A DNA stretch of 64,000 nt from Lepturacanthus savala (Eukaryota > Chordata > Actinopteri > Scombriformes > Trichiuridae), in contig CM060469.1 in assembly GCA_030544235.1 (NCBI GenBank), forward strand, positions 18,098,017 through 18,162,016. The letters run 5' to 3'. Positions 11,597-56,400 of this stretch are shown one piece after another. Position 1 is the stretch's first letter. Each line of letters opens with the position of its first letter. The position numbers and the translations under genes were made by a program. Below the pieces are notes generated by a model. The model saw nothing but the letters and a program-made list of their open reading frames with translations, ran no database searches and had not been told where the DNA came from.

Positions 11597-12464
11597 CCTG
11601 CAAAAGAGAGAATCCAGAGTTCTTAGACGACCTCTCACAAACAACCCGTTGAAAAGACAGGATCTCGACGCGTGCTTCCCGTTACATATTCATTCAAACG
11701 GGAAAGCAACTAAAATCGATTGCGCAAAAGGGGGTATCCAGCCTACAGTAGGGTTTAAAAAAAGTTTTACTGACCTTGTAGAAGAAGAAAACTTGAAGCC
11801 ACGTATTTCAATTTGCATGATTAAGATTTTGATTAAGTTTTTTTTTCTATTGAGATTTGTAAAAGGAAAGAATCAGGCGACCCTGCAAATCCTCTCACCA
11901 CCCCCCCGAACTAGCCCAAACTATGCGTCTTTACGCGAAAGCCGACACCAGGTTCTCATTAACCGTTGTCTGGTCGAGCTGAAGCTCCGGTGCATTGACC
12001 AATTGTTGCAGGAATGCCTTTTTTTTTCCTCCCCAAAACGGACTGATCTATTTCTACCCCACACTGTCAACTCTACAGCTTACTTAGCGATGCAAATTGA
12101 CTGCCGCCCCCCCTCCGGTACTTTCGCAACAGCTGGATTCAATCAGGGAGAGCCAGCCCCCTCCAGTCAGGGCGCACAGGGAGACGGCGGCCCCACAGCG
12201 GCGCAGTCACTCCAATAACGCGCTACTCCTGCAATGCTGGGGAGCGAGAAGGTCGAAAACGAATAAAACAGTGGGTGTCTTGTTTTCCAAGAGACACAAA
12301 CACCCCCCCCCCCCCATCTGTCCATCCCGCCCCGAGGCTGCTTCTCCTTTGGCTGAATGACATTGCACATCTGGCGCGGCCAACACAAGGTATCCGCGCT
12401 GTAGTAGTCACATCTGGAATGCGTGTTAGAGGGGAAAACAACGGACAATACGCACACGAGATTT
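11597..12464 (-). promoter_or_regulatory. Likely fbln5 5' region / promoter
   Basis: This lies between the fbln5 start codon and the trip11 poly(A) signal, so the fbln5 promoter and any non-coding first exon should be here. Bases 12090-12380 are GC-richer than the surroundings and include a 14-base C run near 12301-12315. No TATA box or start site could be fixed. Assignment is by position only. Confidence 0.4.
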
Positions 12465-13749
12465 GGGTCAGTATAGTATCTTTATTTGATTTGAAATCCC
12501 AATTGAATCACCGGCACTAACCGCAGCCAAGGATCATCCACGTTTCAAGGTGATTACCTTGAAACGCCATTTTTGACACCACTGAGTTTCAGATCTACAA
12601 AAAAAAATCATTTACAGTTTATACATTTTATCATTAATACACCTGGAACCCTGTAACATTCTTCCTGCAGCGGCCGATCGATGCCAATACAAAAACGTAG
12701 AGCAGCACATTCATGTTGGCCAGCTCTGGTCAGGTAAAACTTTTTAAATGTGAAGTTTTTACATTTTGTAAATATATATATTTATAATAACCATTTACAA
12801 TCCTGATTATACAATTATCTAATTAGCAAAAAATGCAGGCACTTTACTTTCAGAACTTAGTGCCTATAAATAGGAAAAATCCCAGACCATTTACATATAT
12901 ATAACTATATAATAGCACTTAAACATAAGAGCAGTCAAGCCTCTGATCAACCACAGTCAGCAGTTGCAGCCATAATTACAATGCTTGTTGCATATCACAG
13001 TCTGGCCGTCTGGAAAAGACAAGGTTTTGGAAAATGTCTTTATGGTTTTAACAGATGTACTGAACCACATAAATCTCCATGCAGGCCACTGCTGCCAGAG
13101 AGCTTTTAGGCAAGTCTTGGATCACAAACAGTTCACTGCATTGTTGAAAAGAAGAAGAAGAAAAAAGACAAGAAAATAAAAGTTAAAGGATAAAACTCAA
13201 GGATGTGAGAGGTTTTCTTTTGTAAACAGAGGCAATGATTACACTCAACCCACATGTATCGTAGTGCACACAGATCGTCTAGGTCACTTGTGTCCAGAAC
13301 TGGTGCGATAGGCAAAAAAAGAACAAAAAAACCAAAAAAAAACAAATTAAGAAATAATTCTGAATCAAAAGGACAGCTTTGATGAAAACGTGCTGCATTG
13401 CTTACACTCCACACACATCCACACAGTAAAAATGTCCTTTAATCCGACAGGTTTTATCTGGACTCTTTGCTGATAAAGTCTATCTCGTGGATCAACACCT
13501 ATTAAAATAAAGCTTTCACTCATGTGTAAAGGGAAAGTCTGTTGCATAGAACAGTATTTGCAAGTAAAAGTGATTAAAAAAAAAATTTTAGGTTCACTCC
13601 CCTCCCATAAAAAGGGAATTTATGTTCAAATGAATCACCCATCTGTGACGAATAATAAAAAAAAAAAAAACAGAAACTAAAAGTATGTATGAGAAGTGCT
13701 TAAATATCTCTATTTAGTGTCAAACTCCTGCCACTCGCGATGTGGCCGA
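12465..13749 (-). other. trip11 3' untranslated region (likely)
   Basis: From the trip11 stop to the first good poly(A) signal is about 1.27 kb of AT-rich sequence with no other coding potential. Its end is set by the AATAAA signal read on the minus strand at 12486-12481. Confidence 0.6.
12481..12486 (-). terminator. Poly(A) signal AATAAA, trip11
   Basis: The minus strand reads ATCAAATAAAGATAC. This is the canonical hexamer, at the expected place just before the likely fbln5 promoter region. Confidence 0.6.
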
Positions 13750-39531
<25,782 letters not shown>

Positions 39532-40676
39532 CTTCAAGACGGAAAAAACAACAAAAACAAAAAACAAAGCAGGGCCCAGGAGGAGAGAGGAGGTGCTAGC
39601 TTAGCTTTGACCCGAGAGCTAATAAAGTCAACTCGTCATGGAGCTCAGCTGTAAACACAGAGACGGAATCCACCTTTAAAACCGTCTTTGTTCCCACGTC
39701 AAGAAGTCGGTGTTCAAGTTGACAGACGCTCATTTAGCTGAGACACCGGATAATAACAGCTGACCAGCTGCCTGGAGGAATTTGTCAAAGCTAGCGAGCT
39801 GAGCAGCATTATATCACAACCAGGCTGCTAATACGATAGATGACGAGTTTATACCGAAGACTGTTTCGTCTGCGGTGAAGGTGAACGGTGTTTTCTCGCA
39901 GTTTCGGAGCCAGTCTGACCAACACAACACCCGAGTGCCACCTCAACCTCAGCCATTATCGGCTCAGCCTGCTGATGGCTGTCAGCTTTGACGTGGACAC
40001 ACAAGCAGCCGCGGTGCATTGTGGGATGCTGGAGGACCAACAGTTTGAAGGTGCGTTCAGGAGCTACAACTGAGAGTCCGTCATTGCAATTATTAGGCTC
40101 TGTTCCTTTTCTGTCACTGTTCTGTTATATTATTTTTTATATTTTTTATAATGTGCTCAGTTACTTCTGGGAGAACTGATGTTTTGTTATGGAAAAGAAA
40201 CAGGTCTTTTTTATTTGTAAGACAAATTAAAAAAATATATCCAAAGAGTAAAAAAAAATGTGCCAGAGAAGTGACATCTGGAGAACCACAGGAGTCATTA
40301 TGGCTTTAATTAGAATAATTGATATCACCTGTGTTCACCTACTGTTTAATGTCAACACTACTCCCTCGTCAGAACATGGGACCATTTTGGTTCCAGGTTT
40401 CATATAAATCAATACACTAAATCAATATCAACATTAATACAACAAATCAGATGGGGGTCTGTGAAAAAGGTTGAGAAGCAACTGTACCAAATTTTAAATT
40501 ACGAAAAATATCAAGAAAGGTAGACAATGAAATCAGATTTCTTAAAAAAATATATTAGGGATGGTATCTTTGAGTCTGACTTTTGGTTAATTTAAAACAA
40601 AAATTAGATACTCAACTCAAACGCAAAATTTTATGTAAATGAGATGTTTTTGCTGATGAAATGCCTGAAATGTGTG

Positions 40677-40786
40677 TTGAGGATGAAGCCTGGGCTGCAG
40701 GAGCAGCAGTAGACATCTACGGGAGTAAGGGCCAGACACGTTGGCATACAGCTGTTGGCCGTAACCATAGCAACATTTATCAATAT
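40677..40786 (-). pseudogene. Broken copy of the fbln5 EGF-module-3 exon
   Basis: Aligned with the true exon at 3408-3503, this copy keeps the intron acceptor (CCAG) and most of the sequence but is not functional. The calcium ligand Glu in DIDEC reads Lys, the second and third cysteines read Gly and Tyr, and a 16-base insertion after SGPYS shifts the frame. The last 21 bases of the exon and its donor are missing. Flanking intron sequence is copied too (to about 41500), so it is a genomic duplicate rather than a retrocopy. Confidence 0.9.
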
Positions 40787-41500
40787 CTGGTCAAAAAGAG
40801 AGAAACATTAATATTGGCATACCGTGTATAATGATAACACTAAAACGTTGACTGTACTCTATCAACATCACTTCATTTACTCTTTAATCAATGCAGCAAG
40901 AAATGAGTTGAGCTGCTTTACTGTAATGAACCAGCAGGAGGCGCTGCTCCACAGCAGCACTCACATCTCTATTTTATACTCTTTGATTGATGAAAGGGCA
41001 AAAACAGCATTATCTTTGTCTTTGCTTCATTATACAACAGTACTTGCAAAAAAATATGAAATTATTCGAGGAAACACATGCTCTCAGCCTCACGTATATA
41101 ACATTTTACAGTAGTTATACCAGATATTAATGCAGTACATTAGTGATTTAGGATTTTGTACAATGAGTTTTCTGTAGAAAACTGGTGGGGGAAGAGGGTG
41201 GGAGCCTGGCTGGAGGACACCCAGAGTGCTCTGCCCCACACCAAAACCTACAGTTACCAGTCAAAACCTCCCTGAATCACCCTCATCTACACCCCATGTG
41301 TAGCCGTACTGCAGTACATACACACAGGAGCTTTTTTGATCAGCTCCTTATATAATCAATGTTTAACTGATACTTGTTTCATGAGCTGCTGTTCAGATTC
41401 AGAGAAAACACGACAAACAGGACTTGTTTTAAATCCCTGAAAGTTGGTCAAAAGCAGAAAAACTGAGAAAACTTTAACATTTTAAGCCTTAAAAAAGGTA
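40677..41500 (-). repeat. Partial segmental duplication of fbln5 (source 3408-6580)
   Basis: Colinear matches: 40677-41165 with 3408-4105 (including a 48-base perfect match, 40887-40934 with 3609-3656), then 41170-41480 with 6131-6580. The copy lacks source 4106-6130, which includes the EGF-module-2 exon, and about 75 bases near 6170-6245. It also lacks the MITE at 3766-3958. Orientation is the same as the source, 37 kb away. Confidence 0.88.
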
Positions 41501-42099
41501 AATAAATGTAAAAAAAAAAATAACAATTTTAAACATGTATTAATAACAAAAATATGGACCAGAATATATAAGTATTTCAGTAACTAATATATAATTAGTC
41601 AAGGAAACATGAATTAATACATTATTTCACAAATTACTGAATTTATATATTAATGGGCATTACAAATGAGTTATAAATAAAATATTCATACAATAACTTA
41701 ATGAATAAATTTTACAATTTATTTGAATGTGCAGTTTAAAAAGACAAATAACAGAATTCACAAATGAATTCACAAATTGATAATTGGTGATTTTAAATAA
41801 TAGGAAAAATAATAATAAAATAATGAATAGTACTCATAAGATTGCTCAAGAATGAGCTAAATCATAACTGTTTAAAGGATATTTTTATTGATATTGTTAT
41901 ATTAAGTGTGCCTCCCTAAGCTTTCTTTAAAAGGGACACTCTAGCAGTTAAGTATTTTCCTTCCATTAGTTTTGGCAGATTTTTGAGACCGATTAAAACA
42001 AGAGTACTAAAAATCAAAGCAGTTAAAGCCAAGATATCCTGACTTTTTGTCCCCAGAACAATAAAAATGTCACCAGGCAGTGTTTTTTCTCCTAATTTC

Positions 42100-42105
42100 T
42101 TTATT
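42100..42105 (-). terminator. Poly(A) signal AATAAA, golga5
   Basis: The minus strand reads TTTTAATAAAGAAATTAG about 335 bases after the golga5 stop, giving a plausible short 3' UTR (42085-42440). Confidence 0.55.
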
Positions 42106-42440
42106 AAAAGATTCTTTTTTACACAGTGTTAAATACAATCTCTCAAGAGAACAGAGGTCTGAAAGCAGTTGAAAGAACAAGAGATGCAAGATCAGGTTCT
42201 AATTAATGTCCTTTCATGAGACCACCAATACAGTATATCACTCCATAATTATTTTAAAACTTAACGCGGTTGTCAGTAATATTTCTTCAGTTGGAAACAA
42301 AGAATAAATCAGAGAAAATGTCTTCAATTCATTACATATCTGTGCAAAAGAGTCAGGGAGAGTCAGGTCCCCAAGCCCGTTCTCCAGCAGCTTATACAGA
42401 GCAATCATCCTTAAACAGTAACCTGGAAAATCTAAATGTT

Positions 42441-48620
<6,180 letters not shown>

Positions 48621-49946
48621 TTTGTATCCTAAAGGAAGAATTAGATCCTTTGTTTAAGTAAAATTACCAATATAACAATGTAAAATAATCCAACACAAGT
48701 AAAAGTCCTGCATAAAATCTTAAATACTACTTAAATAATCCTACAAAAGTATTATGAGCTTGATGTAGTTAAAGTATTGCAGTAGAAGTAGTAGTAGTTT
48801 GGTCCCTCTGACATATATTATTACCTCCACCAAGGAGGCTTGTCTATTAGCAAGATACCTCAAAAAGTTTTGGCTGGATTATGAGCAAATTTTCATCATT
48901 TGTTGGGTACGGTACCATTAACAGCTCATTAACTTTTGGTAATGATTCAGAATGATTTCTGGATCAAGTTGAATTTTTTACTGTTTGGTAACATTGGAGT
49001 CTCTTGATCTTTGAACAGGAATCATTGTTTGAGCCACCTGGTGGTGATATTTTGTACCTGCATAGTTTGTTTTCTTTGCAAACCATGCCAGAGGGATTAA
49101 GGACTTTGATTACGCCTCCAACAACAATGTTGGGTGGGAGTCACAATGCTTGCTTGACATCTGTGCTCTCAGAGTGTTTTTCTAGTAATATATTACTTTG
49201 TTAGATTATTATTAGTGAGACATCGTGTAAGCATCTTATTACTGTTGTAGCTGCTGGAGCTAGTTTCAATTACTTTACACAGTAGCTAGTTTAAATCCAG
49301 TTGACCCCAACCTAGGATTTGGCCCCTTTAGATGGTCACCAGAAAAATCTGAGGGGTTATGAAACGATTAATGAGAGATAAAATAAGTAAAACAATCTGA
49401 TATGAAAACCTCTTAATAAAAACAATGCCTGATTTCAGATTAAATATTGGATTATTTGAATACTTACTGACAAAACCATGTGAGAAGCTTAGCGGGAACA
49501 GTCAACTAACTCATATACATCTGAAACGTTACATACTGAGTTTTTTTAAGATCTCAATCGGCAAAAAGGTTGTAAACCACTAGATTGATCTTTAATAATG
49601 TATTGTATTTTATATAAAGGCTTGTTGGATTAATCATTGTGTCAAATCTCCACTTGAAAAAGTAACTAAAACTGCCAAATAAATGTAGTGGAGGAGCATA
49701 TGATGGAAACACGGATGAGCTGAGCATCACAGGCAATCTGCAACATGTTTAGTTTTTACGGCATACTTCAGGTTAAGGCTGATAAATACACGCAGATTAT
49801 AGCTGAGGGAGAGGACAGCATGCTAAACCAATAACTCAAAAGGATCGGGACTGACACTGATGCAACGACGTTTCGACCTCATCTCTGCTAAAGCTAACAG
49901 GCTAGCTGGCCAGCTCAGGAAGGTTACTCCATTACTTCTAACTCAC

Positions 49947-50150
49947 CTTTTAAACGACGTCCAGATGTCAGAACGACTCAGGCCACCTGGCTACCGCCGA
50001 GGTGTAACTGAAGGACAGGAATAAGAAATACCGTTTGGATATTCACTGTCAAATGTCATTATCTGTCAATAAAGATGTGATGATTATTATGTTCTCTACG
50101 TGGACCAGGAAGTTTTGCGCGGAAGGACCCCACAACAGACTGTCTCCAGC
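49947..50150 (-). other. golga5 non-coding first exon and promoter (candidate)
   Basis: A strong donor (AAAAG then GTGAGT, plus-strand 49941-49946) pairs with the acceptor just before the golga5 ATG, so a 5' UTR exon probably starts at 49947. The region up to about 50150 is somewhat GC-richer. The transcription start was not located. Confidence 0.5.
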
Positions 50151-52390
50151 GGAGCCTGATGGAAAATTAATGTTTGTATAGTCGTATGCATATATACACG
50201 GTGGTGAGTAATACCTAAATAACTTAGTACTGTATTCGAATAAATATCTGAGATACTTTTAATTTATTATTGTAGTACTTGAGTATTTTTTGCCAAATAT
50301 CGAAGCCCCATAATTTTCATTTTTTTCTTATGGCATCCCATAGAAACGTCTGGTTAAAAGTTGTGAAATTTGTCTGACTGGTTGAGGACAGTCACTGATT
50401 AATGTCACCAAGTTTCATTTTGCCACCTCAAACTCTATAGCGCCACGAACTGGTCAAAACTGGAGGTAAATTTCTAGATGGAACTTTTGAACCGTGCATT
50501 TGGTTTACAAAAGGTTTATAAATAAACCAACTTTTTTATCTTAAGAACTAAAACTGCTTGTCCATAACAGGTAATCGAAATTTACAGCAAAGCATGTTAA
50601 CAGGAAATGAGCTCATATCTTAGCAAGGGAATATAAGGAAAAGAGTAATAGACCAAGTATAGACCCCTGGGGAACTTCACATGTAATGCAGGCATGAGGA
50701 AAACTGTCCGATAGAAACAGTTTAGTTGGATTTGTTGAGAGTATCGATCAATCTTTGTCCTGTTCAGTATTTTGCTACCCACAATGAAACAGTGCCAGCA
50801 TGACTTAGGACCATGAGATTACAGCCTTGGTGGGGGGGTTTATCACAACAAAATATCATAATACCGTTTGATTTTGACAAAAATGCTGTGTCCTTAGAGC
50901 AAATGGCTGAAATATTTGGTGGTTGGCAGTACACCACCAGACACTATTGTGTCGACACTTCTCTTCCTCAGAGTTTGCAGCCTCCATCTGTAGAACTACA
51001 ATCTCCATCTGTGAAACAATAAGAACGATGAGCAGTCTGGTCCCTCAACAGCCAACGATTTAAAATCTGCAGGAAAAAACATTTACAGGGGGAAAAGGGA
51101 TCAAAGCCGTCCTCTTTCATTTCATGAGACTTAGTCTCATACAGAACAGGACGGCTGCTTTACAGTCTCTTGTAAGGCCAGAAGTTGCCTGGTAGAGGAG
51201 AATAAAGAAGAAGACAAACAAACTTACTTGCCTCGCATTACCTTGTGGCTTATTGCTGACTAGTTACAAAAAATAAAAGGAAACATAACGAAAAGGGTTT
51301 GTGAAAGTGTGTCCCATTTATAAATACTTAGACAAATCATGTCTGTAATGAGATGTCTTGATTGTGTTGCTGAGCTGGTGTGGATTCTTTCCAAATTGAA
51401 GACCTGGCTCCCCTTTAATCAAATCCCCTGGTTCCAAACACATTATGTAAAATGCAATACATGTAACGAATGTTCAATTTGTCAAAGAACTTCCTTCATC
51501 TTTAACATAATTCAAAATGCATTTTCAATTTTTGTGACACATTTGAATATTATAATGAAATGGAAATGTCAGTCAGTCATTTTCTATACCTGCTTATTCC
51601 TCATTAGGGTCGCAGGGGTCTGCTGGAGCCTATCCCAGCGCGTTACGGCGAGAGGCAGGGATACACCCCAGATGGTCGCCAGCCAATCGTGGGGCACACA
51701 CACCATTCACTCACACACTCACACCTATGGGCAATTTAGAGTTGCCAATTAACCTGAGCATGTTTTTGGACTGTGGGAGGAAGCCGGAGTACCCGGTGAA
51801 AACCCACGCAGACACGGGGAGAACATGCAAACTCCACACAGAAAGGTCCCAGACCCCGGACCAAGGAGGTCTTGAACCTGCGACCTTCTTGCTGTGAGGC
51901 AACAGCGCTAACTCCTGCGCCACCGTGTCACCCGAAATGGAAATGTAATACAATAAATTGACACAAACATTGAACACACATCTGAACTATTTTAATGTAA
52001 ATTAGTTCAATGCTTTAAGCGCAAGTCTGGAGAATATATTAAAATAGCTTATTTCGGGTTGAAAAGTTAAATACTTTTATTTTAAAGTCTCAAGATGATG
52101 CATGTTTGCAATTAGTGAAAGAGAAAGTGGAAAATAAATGTTGGTAGTGCACAGTGAACTGCTAATTTGTCTAGTGTTAGAATGAATCTTTGCAGTAACT
52201 TTTATAATATACCAACTTGTAGTGTAATTAATCTATTTAACACAATAAACTGACAGCCCTAATTAATATTCAGTTAATTTATATTAGTAGTTAAATGTAA
52301 CTAGATTACCATGAAGAACTTCTTAATCACAGAACTATTAATCAAATACGATGCTAACCATTAGATAGAAGAGACACAGACAGACATAAA
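50151..52390. other. golga5-rtf1 intergenic region
   Basis: About 2.2 kb between the golga5 5' end and the rtf1 poly(A) signal. It holds the full-length SINE at 51566-51935. The rest is AT-rich, with no coding or RNA gene recognised. Confidence 0.6.
51566..51935 (-). mobile_element. tRNA-derived SINE, near full length
   Basis: Read on the minus strand it begins CGGGTGACACGGTGGCGCAG with a box-A-like TGGCGCAGGAGTTAGCGC and a box-B-like GGTTCAAGACC. A conserved core follows (GAGTTTGCATGTTCTCCCCG, GGCTTCCTCCCACAGTCCAA), then a tail GGGATAGGCTCCAGCAGACC to AGGAATAAGCAGGTATAG and short GACT repeats. This is the widespread fish SINE type with a tRNA head and LINE-like tail. Confidence 0.85.
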
Positions 52391-52409
52391 ATTTATGAAA
52401 CAGTGCCTC

Positions 52410-52415
52410 TTTATT
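52410..52415 (-). terminator. Poly(A) signal AATAAA, rtf1
   Basis: The minus strand reads AGGAAAAATAAAGAGGCACT. An alternative hexamer lies near 52690. The more distal one was chosen because nothing else terminates the transcript unit. Confidence 0.5.
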
Positions 52416-53202
52416 TTTCCTGCACTCACTCCAAAATGCATATTTACATGGCATGCCACATCAATACAGGAACTGACTATGAACAATCGATAACATGTAG
52501 AATCTGCTCTGGGAGTCGTGGGCAAGGGAGTTACATCCCCTAAACAATCAAACAAGAGATAACAGAAATTAAGCAACAGTTATAACCATCCATAGAAAAT
52601 GTTTCCTCTTAAATCAGGTTGTTTGAAATACTTAAAAAGTGATAAATGTCCAGTTGACATGTACCAACCGTTTTATTTCCAAGTTTCTGCATTTATTTTT
52701 ACATTTGACATGGAAGGGCTAGCGTCACGAGTCAGAGATCATCTACACTCTGGATAAGATCATGAGGCTAGAGTCGATGGGTCGATGATCACACATTTGG
52801 AGGAGAAAAAGATTTACAACAGTTATTCATCGTTGGTGCTGAAAAAGCTGGTCAACTCCTTTAGATGTCCAGTCCCTCAATTTAAAAATACCTCAACAAT
52901 GTTTTCTAACATAGTGTCCTTGTTCAAGGTAATAATCCACAAGCGCGGAGTCCTTTGGAAAAACAAAACAAAACAGAGGATCCAACAGAGGGGAGAGAAG
53001 TTAAATACATGTTTAAAAAAAACATACACACACAACTCAATATACAAGTTTGTGTGATAATGCAAAAATAACAAAACATCAAATATCTGGACAAGTTTCT
53101 TCAAGAGATCCTTTGAGAAAAAAAATGTAGCTCAATCAGTATTTCCTCTGTTTGGGGATAAAAAGTCTGACACACGCACACACTCACACACACACACTCG
53201 CG

Positions 53203-53274
53203 CACACACAGGCACGCATACACACACAGGCACGCATACGCACACAGGCACGCATACGCACACAGGCACGCACG
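53203..53274. repeat. 18-bp minisatellite, four units, within CA repeats
   Basis: Units of the form CRCACACAGGCACGCATA start at 53203, 53221, 53239 and 53257, exactly 18 bases apart. They are flanked by simple CA repeats (53168-53202 and 53275-53287). Located in the probable rtf1 3' UTR. Confidence 0.95.
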
Positions 53275-53335
53275 CACGCACACACACTTTCACAGCCAAT
53301 TACTCATGCAATGTGGTTTCTAATTGAGAGCCTGA

Positions 53336-53442
53336 TCAGATCAGGCCCCTCCTCTTCTTGTAGTCCTCCAGGTTGAGGGACCTACGGGGGGCTCCGTCCT
53401 TCACCGGCAGCGCGTTGGAGCTCACGGACAGAGACTTCGCCT
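53336..53442 (-). CDS. rtf1: rtf1 last coding exon
   Basis: It encodes EAKSLSVSSNALPVKDGAPR followed by RSLNLEDYKKRRGLI and TGA. The C-terminal 15 residues equal the human end. Confidence 0.94.
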
Positions 53443-56400
53443 CTGCGGGGCACACCAGCAACAAAATGAATCAGCCTCGTTGACTAGCGAAACCACATTT
53501 GTATTCCAACTAAATCAAACATTCATCCTTCTGTCCAATCTGCCCAGAACAATGAAAATCATCTCACCTGCATTGGGAACCTGCAGGTCGATCTTTACGT
53601 CAAAATCATGAACTTTAAACAAGTCCTCTGAGAGGTCAGTGGTTGGCTTGGGGACATCTTTGTCTTTCGGGTCGACTTGACCCTAAAGTGAACAAAGGAA
53701 CAATTAAAACGCATCAGGGTTAAAGTTCATGATTCAAGTCCAGTCAGTGTTGTACCATTATTTGTTTAGATACCCAACATAAAAAGAGCATTTCACTCTG
53801 TAAAAGGAGAATGCTACTTTCTCCGTCACATTTACACCTTCTGATGACTGAAAAGCATAAATTGTTGTGACAAGCATGCAATTTTCTGTTTGCAGAACAT
53901 TTTACTAAGAAAAGAACTACATCCAGGATCATTTACACTCATTCACACTGCATCTTGGAAAGAAGTGAACACCTTAAAGTTTACCCTCAACATCTTTGGT
54001 GTGACATTAAAGGACCTGTTTGATTGATTGTGCTCTTTCTGCTCACCAGTTTGTTCTTTTCTGCACTAGAAGGATCTGGCGTTGATCCAGAGCCGTACTT
54101 CTGGTTTAAATGAGCAAGAATAGCTGCGTGGACTGATGGGTCTCTGGCCTAAAGAACCAAGACAAGCAGATTAATCACAATTAGATTTAGCGCTGGAGTT
54201 GTGAAATTGCACTTCAGATACAGAAAATGCTACGCAGCATAATTCTAAGTCTTACATTCGACACCATGGTGGGTTTGCACTGTCTCCGTGTGAAAGGGTC
54301 CATTTGTTGGTTTTTGGCATTTTGCCCTTCAGCCTGTGAGAAAAAATAGATAAAACAGGGCAAATTAAACACCAGTTATGGATTAAACTACCAATTGACA
54401 TACTAGCATATTAATCATGGGGCTAAAAATTCTGCACATCACTTGTCTGACATTTAGTTTGATGCACTGCTAGAACTGCTGTGTTATAGGAACATTCGAG
54501 GGCTAATATTACTGTGAAACTAAATCTTTTCTCCTAAAATAAACGGCTTTGACTGGCCTGAAGTGAACCGCAGAGTGACTGAGCAAATTGAAGTACCACT
54601 ATATTAAGAAAACATTTGAAGTGTGGCAGCATCGAAAGAAGTTGGAAGATGGCAACTGGTGTAAAAGGAAATCATCAAATTTCAAAACAACTTGAAATGA
54701 TTAAAACACTTCCTGCCTGTCAGGCTGTTTATAATCATTGCTATTTTATTCCCATAAAATTAACAGTAAATATAATGTCAAAGAAACACTTTTCATTTAT
54801 ATATCCTATGGCTTAGTGAATAGCCAATCTTATAAAATGTTTTTTTTTTCTGACTGTTAATTACAATAAAATAATGATATAACTTAACATTGGTTTGATT
54901 TTCAGGATGCCTGAAAACAATAAAAAGTTTGAAGGGTTCAAGTAAAGATATAAGAAACACACAACACTTGTTTAATGTCTAAATATATTTGAACCAGTTT
55001 AAAGAATGTTTAATATGTCCATTTATTCACAGTATGCTTATATCATATTCATTGAAAGTGTAATAACAATATTAATACACATTGTGTGATCTAGTAAACA
55101 GAAGTCAAAAAACACACAATTAATGGGAACCATCTGTTGGGATGATGTTTCCTTTCTTTATCAGTCGTACATGACTCAGCGAGCTGTGCAATACAACCAG
55201 TATGTATGTAAGGCAACAAGGCACAGAGCATTTAGCTCCTACTGTGATGATGAGAGAATCGGCACCAGAGGAAAAGACTGACAATAACGAGATATCATAG
55301 ATTATATTCTCACTGTACAAAGACAACAAAGACCTTTTAGAATAGTGTTGATATATTCAATATGAGTAAAACAGGCCAAAATGGTTCATTCTCTGCCATA
55401 TCAAAATGAAATTAATAACTTTACGGTTTATCCATCTGATTATCTGCCTTTGTGGAGCACACTTTTTTTAGTGGTGTCCAGAGACTGTAGTATATCAGAC
55501 GCTCAAAGAGAAAGAAAGAAAAAAAAAACAGTGGATCAGGGTAATCTCTTCCTCCATACAAATACTGGTTCTGAAATTTTAATAGACATAAAATGTAGAT
55601 TTGATCTGGTGAGCGATCAGACTGCATAGAAAACGTACCAGAGTTCACTTGCAAGCGAACCAAGACCCCTGTTTTCAAGTGGACCAGAGTTTGTTTGTTT
55701 GGCCTGCACCACAGTTGGTATGAGTTTTCACACCTGTACAAAGGAAGCGACTATCTGATGAAACAAACTCTGGCCTATTTGAAGCGACCTGAGAGTGAAA
55801 GTCAGACTCAGACTTTCTTTCCTGTGTTACCAAGACTCTTCTTCACCCGTTTTGCCGCCACTCCTGGCAGAACCCACACAACTAAAGCCATAAACACCGC
55901 TGGAAGGTGTCATGATCTAACGACCAGAGATTCTACGACAAGAACACAACACAGCTATGGTCTGGTTGGATGTAGAAATAGGATTAAATTAAAGATAGTT
56001 AACCACACTCGGATCAATAGTTTCCCTCACTTATACTGTAGGATGTTAGTGTAGGAACATAAACTTCACTGTTATACAGCACAAAGTCATTTCATCGTGC
56101 AATGTTGTTATTGTTTTTTTCTTTTGCATATATGCATATATAACTATAAACTGTGTTTTGTTCAGGAACTTTCAAGACAAAAAGCCCCAGTAGGAAAACA
56201 ACTAGGCCTCTTGATGCAGACTGATCATTTAAGAATAAATATAAGATTTAAGGTTTCCTCCCAGCAGTTTTCTCTAAATTATAAAAACACTACTATGTAA
56301 CTAAATAATGTTAAAAATCAGCAGTCAACCACAGTAGCTGTACAAAGGAGAAAACTTACCACAAGAGCTTTCTCAGATTCAACAATGTTCCAGCTTCTGT

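Larger units (their letters stand above)
39532..42099. other. trip11-golga5 intergenic region
   Basis: About 2.5 kb between the trip11 start and the golga5 poly(A) signal. Bases 39532-39900 should hold the trip11 5' UTR and promoter, but no TATA box is evident. Bases 40677-41500 are the partial fbln5 duplicate. Bases 41500-42090 are AT-rich without recognised features. Confidence 0.6.
52390..53335 (-). other. rtf1 3' untranslated region (likely)
   Basis: About 0.95 kb from the rtf1 stop to an AATAAA signal. It includes an 18-bp minisatellite and CA repeats (53168-53290). No coding sequence. Confidence 0.6.

Noticed and set aside
11490..12218. Plus-strand open frame of 242 codons upstream of fbln5
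   Set aside because: It runs antisense through the fbln5 signal-peptide exon and promoter region, has low-complexity composition, no recognisable domain and no splice support. It looks like chance openness.
39888..40073. Plus-strand open frame divergent from trip11
   Set aside because: 61 codons, no recognised domain, in the likely trip11 promoter. No evidence of a divergent gene.
40677..40786. An additional functional fibulin exon or second fibulin gene
   Set aside because: Frame is broken, two cysteines and the donor are missing, and no neighbouring modules exist.
51880..51935. tRNA-gene-like A and B boxes
   Set aside because: They belong to the head of a SINE; the cloverleaf arms are not preserved, and the conserved SINE core and tail follow.
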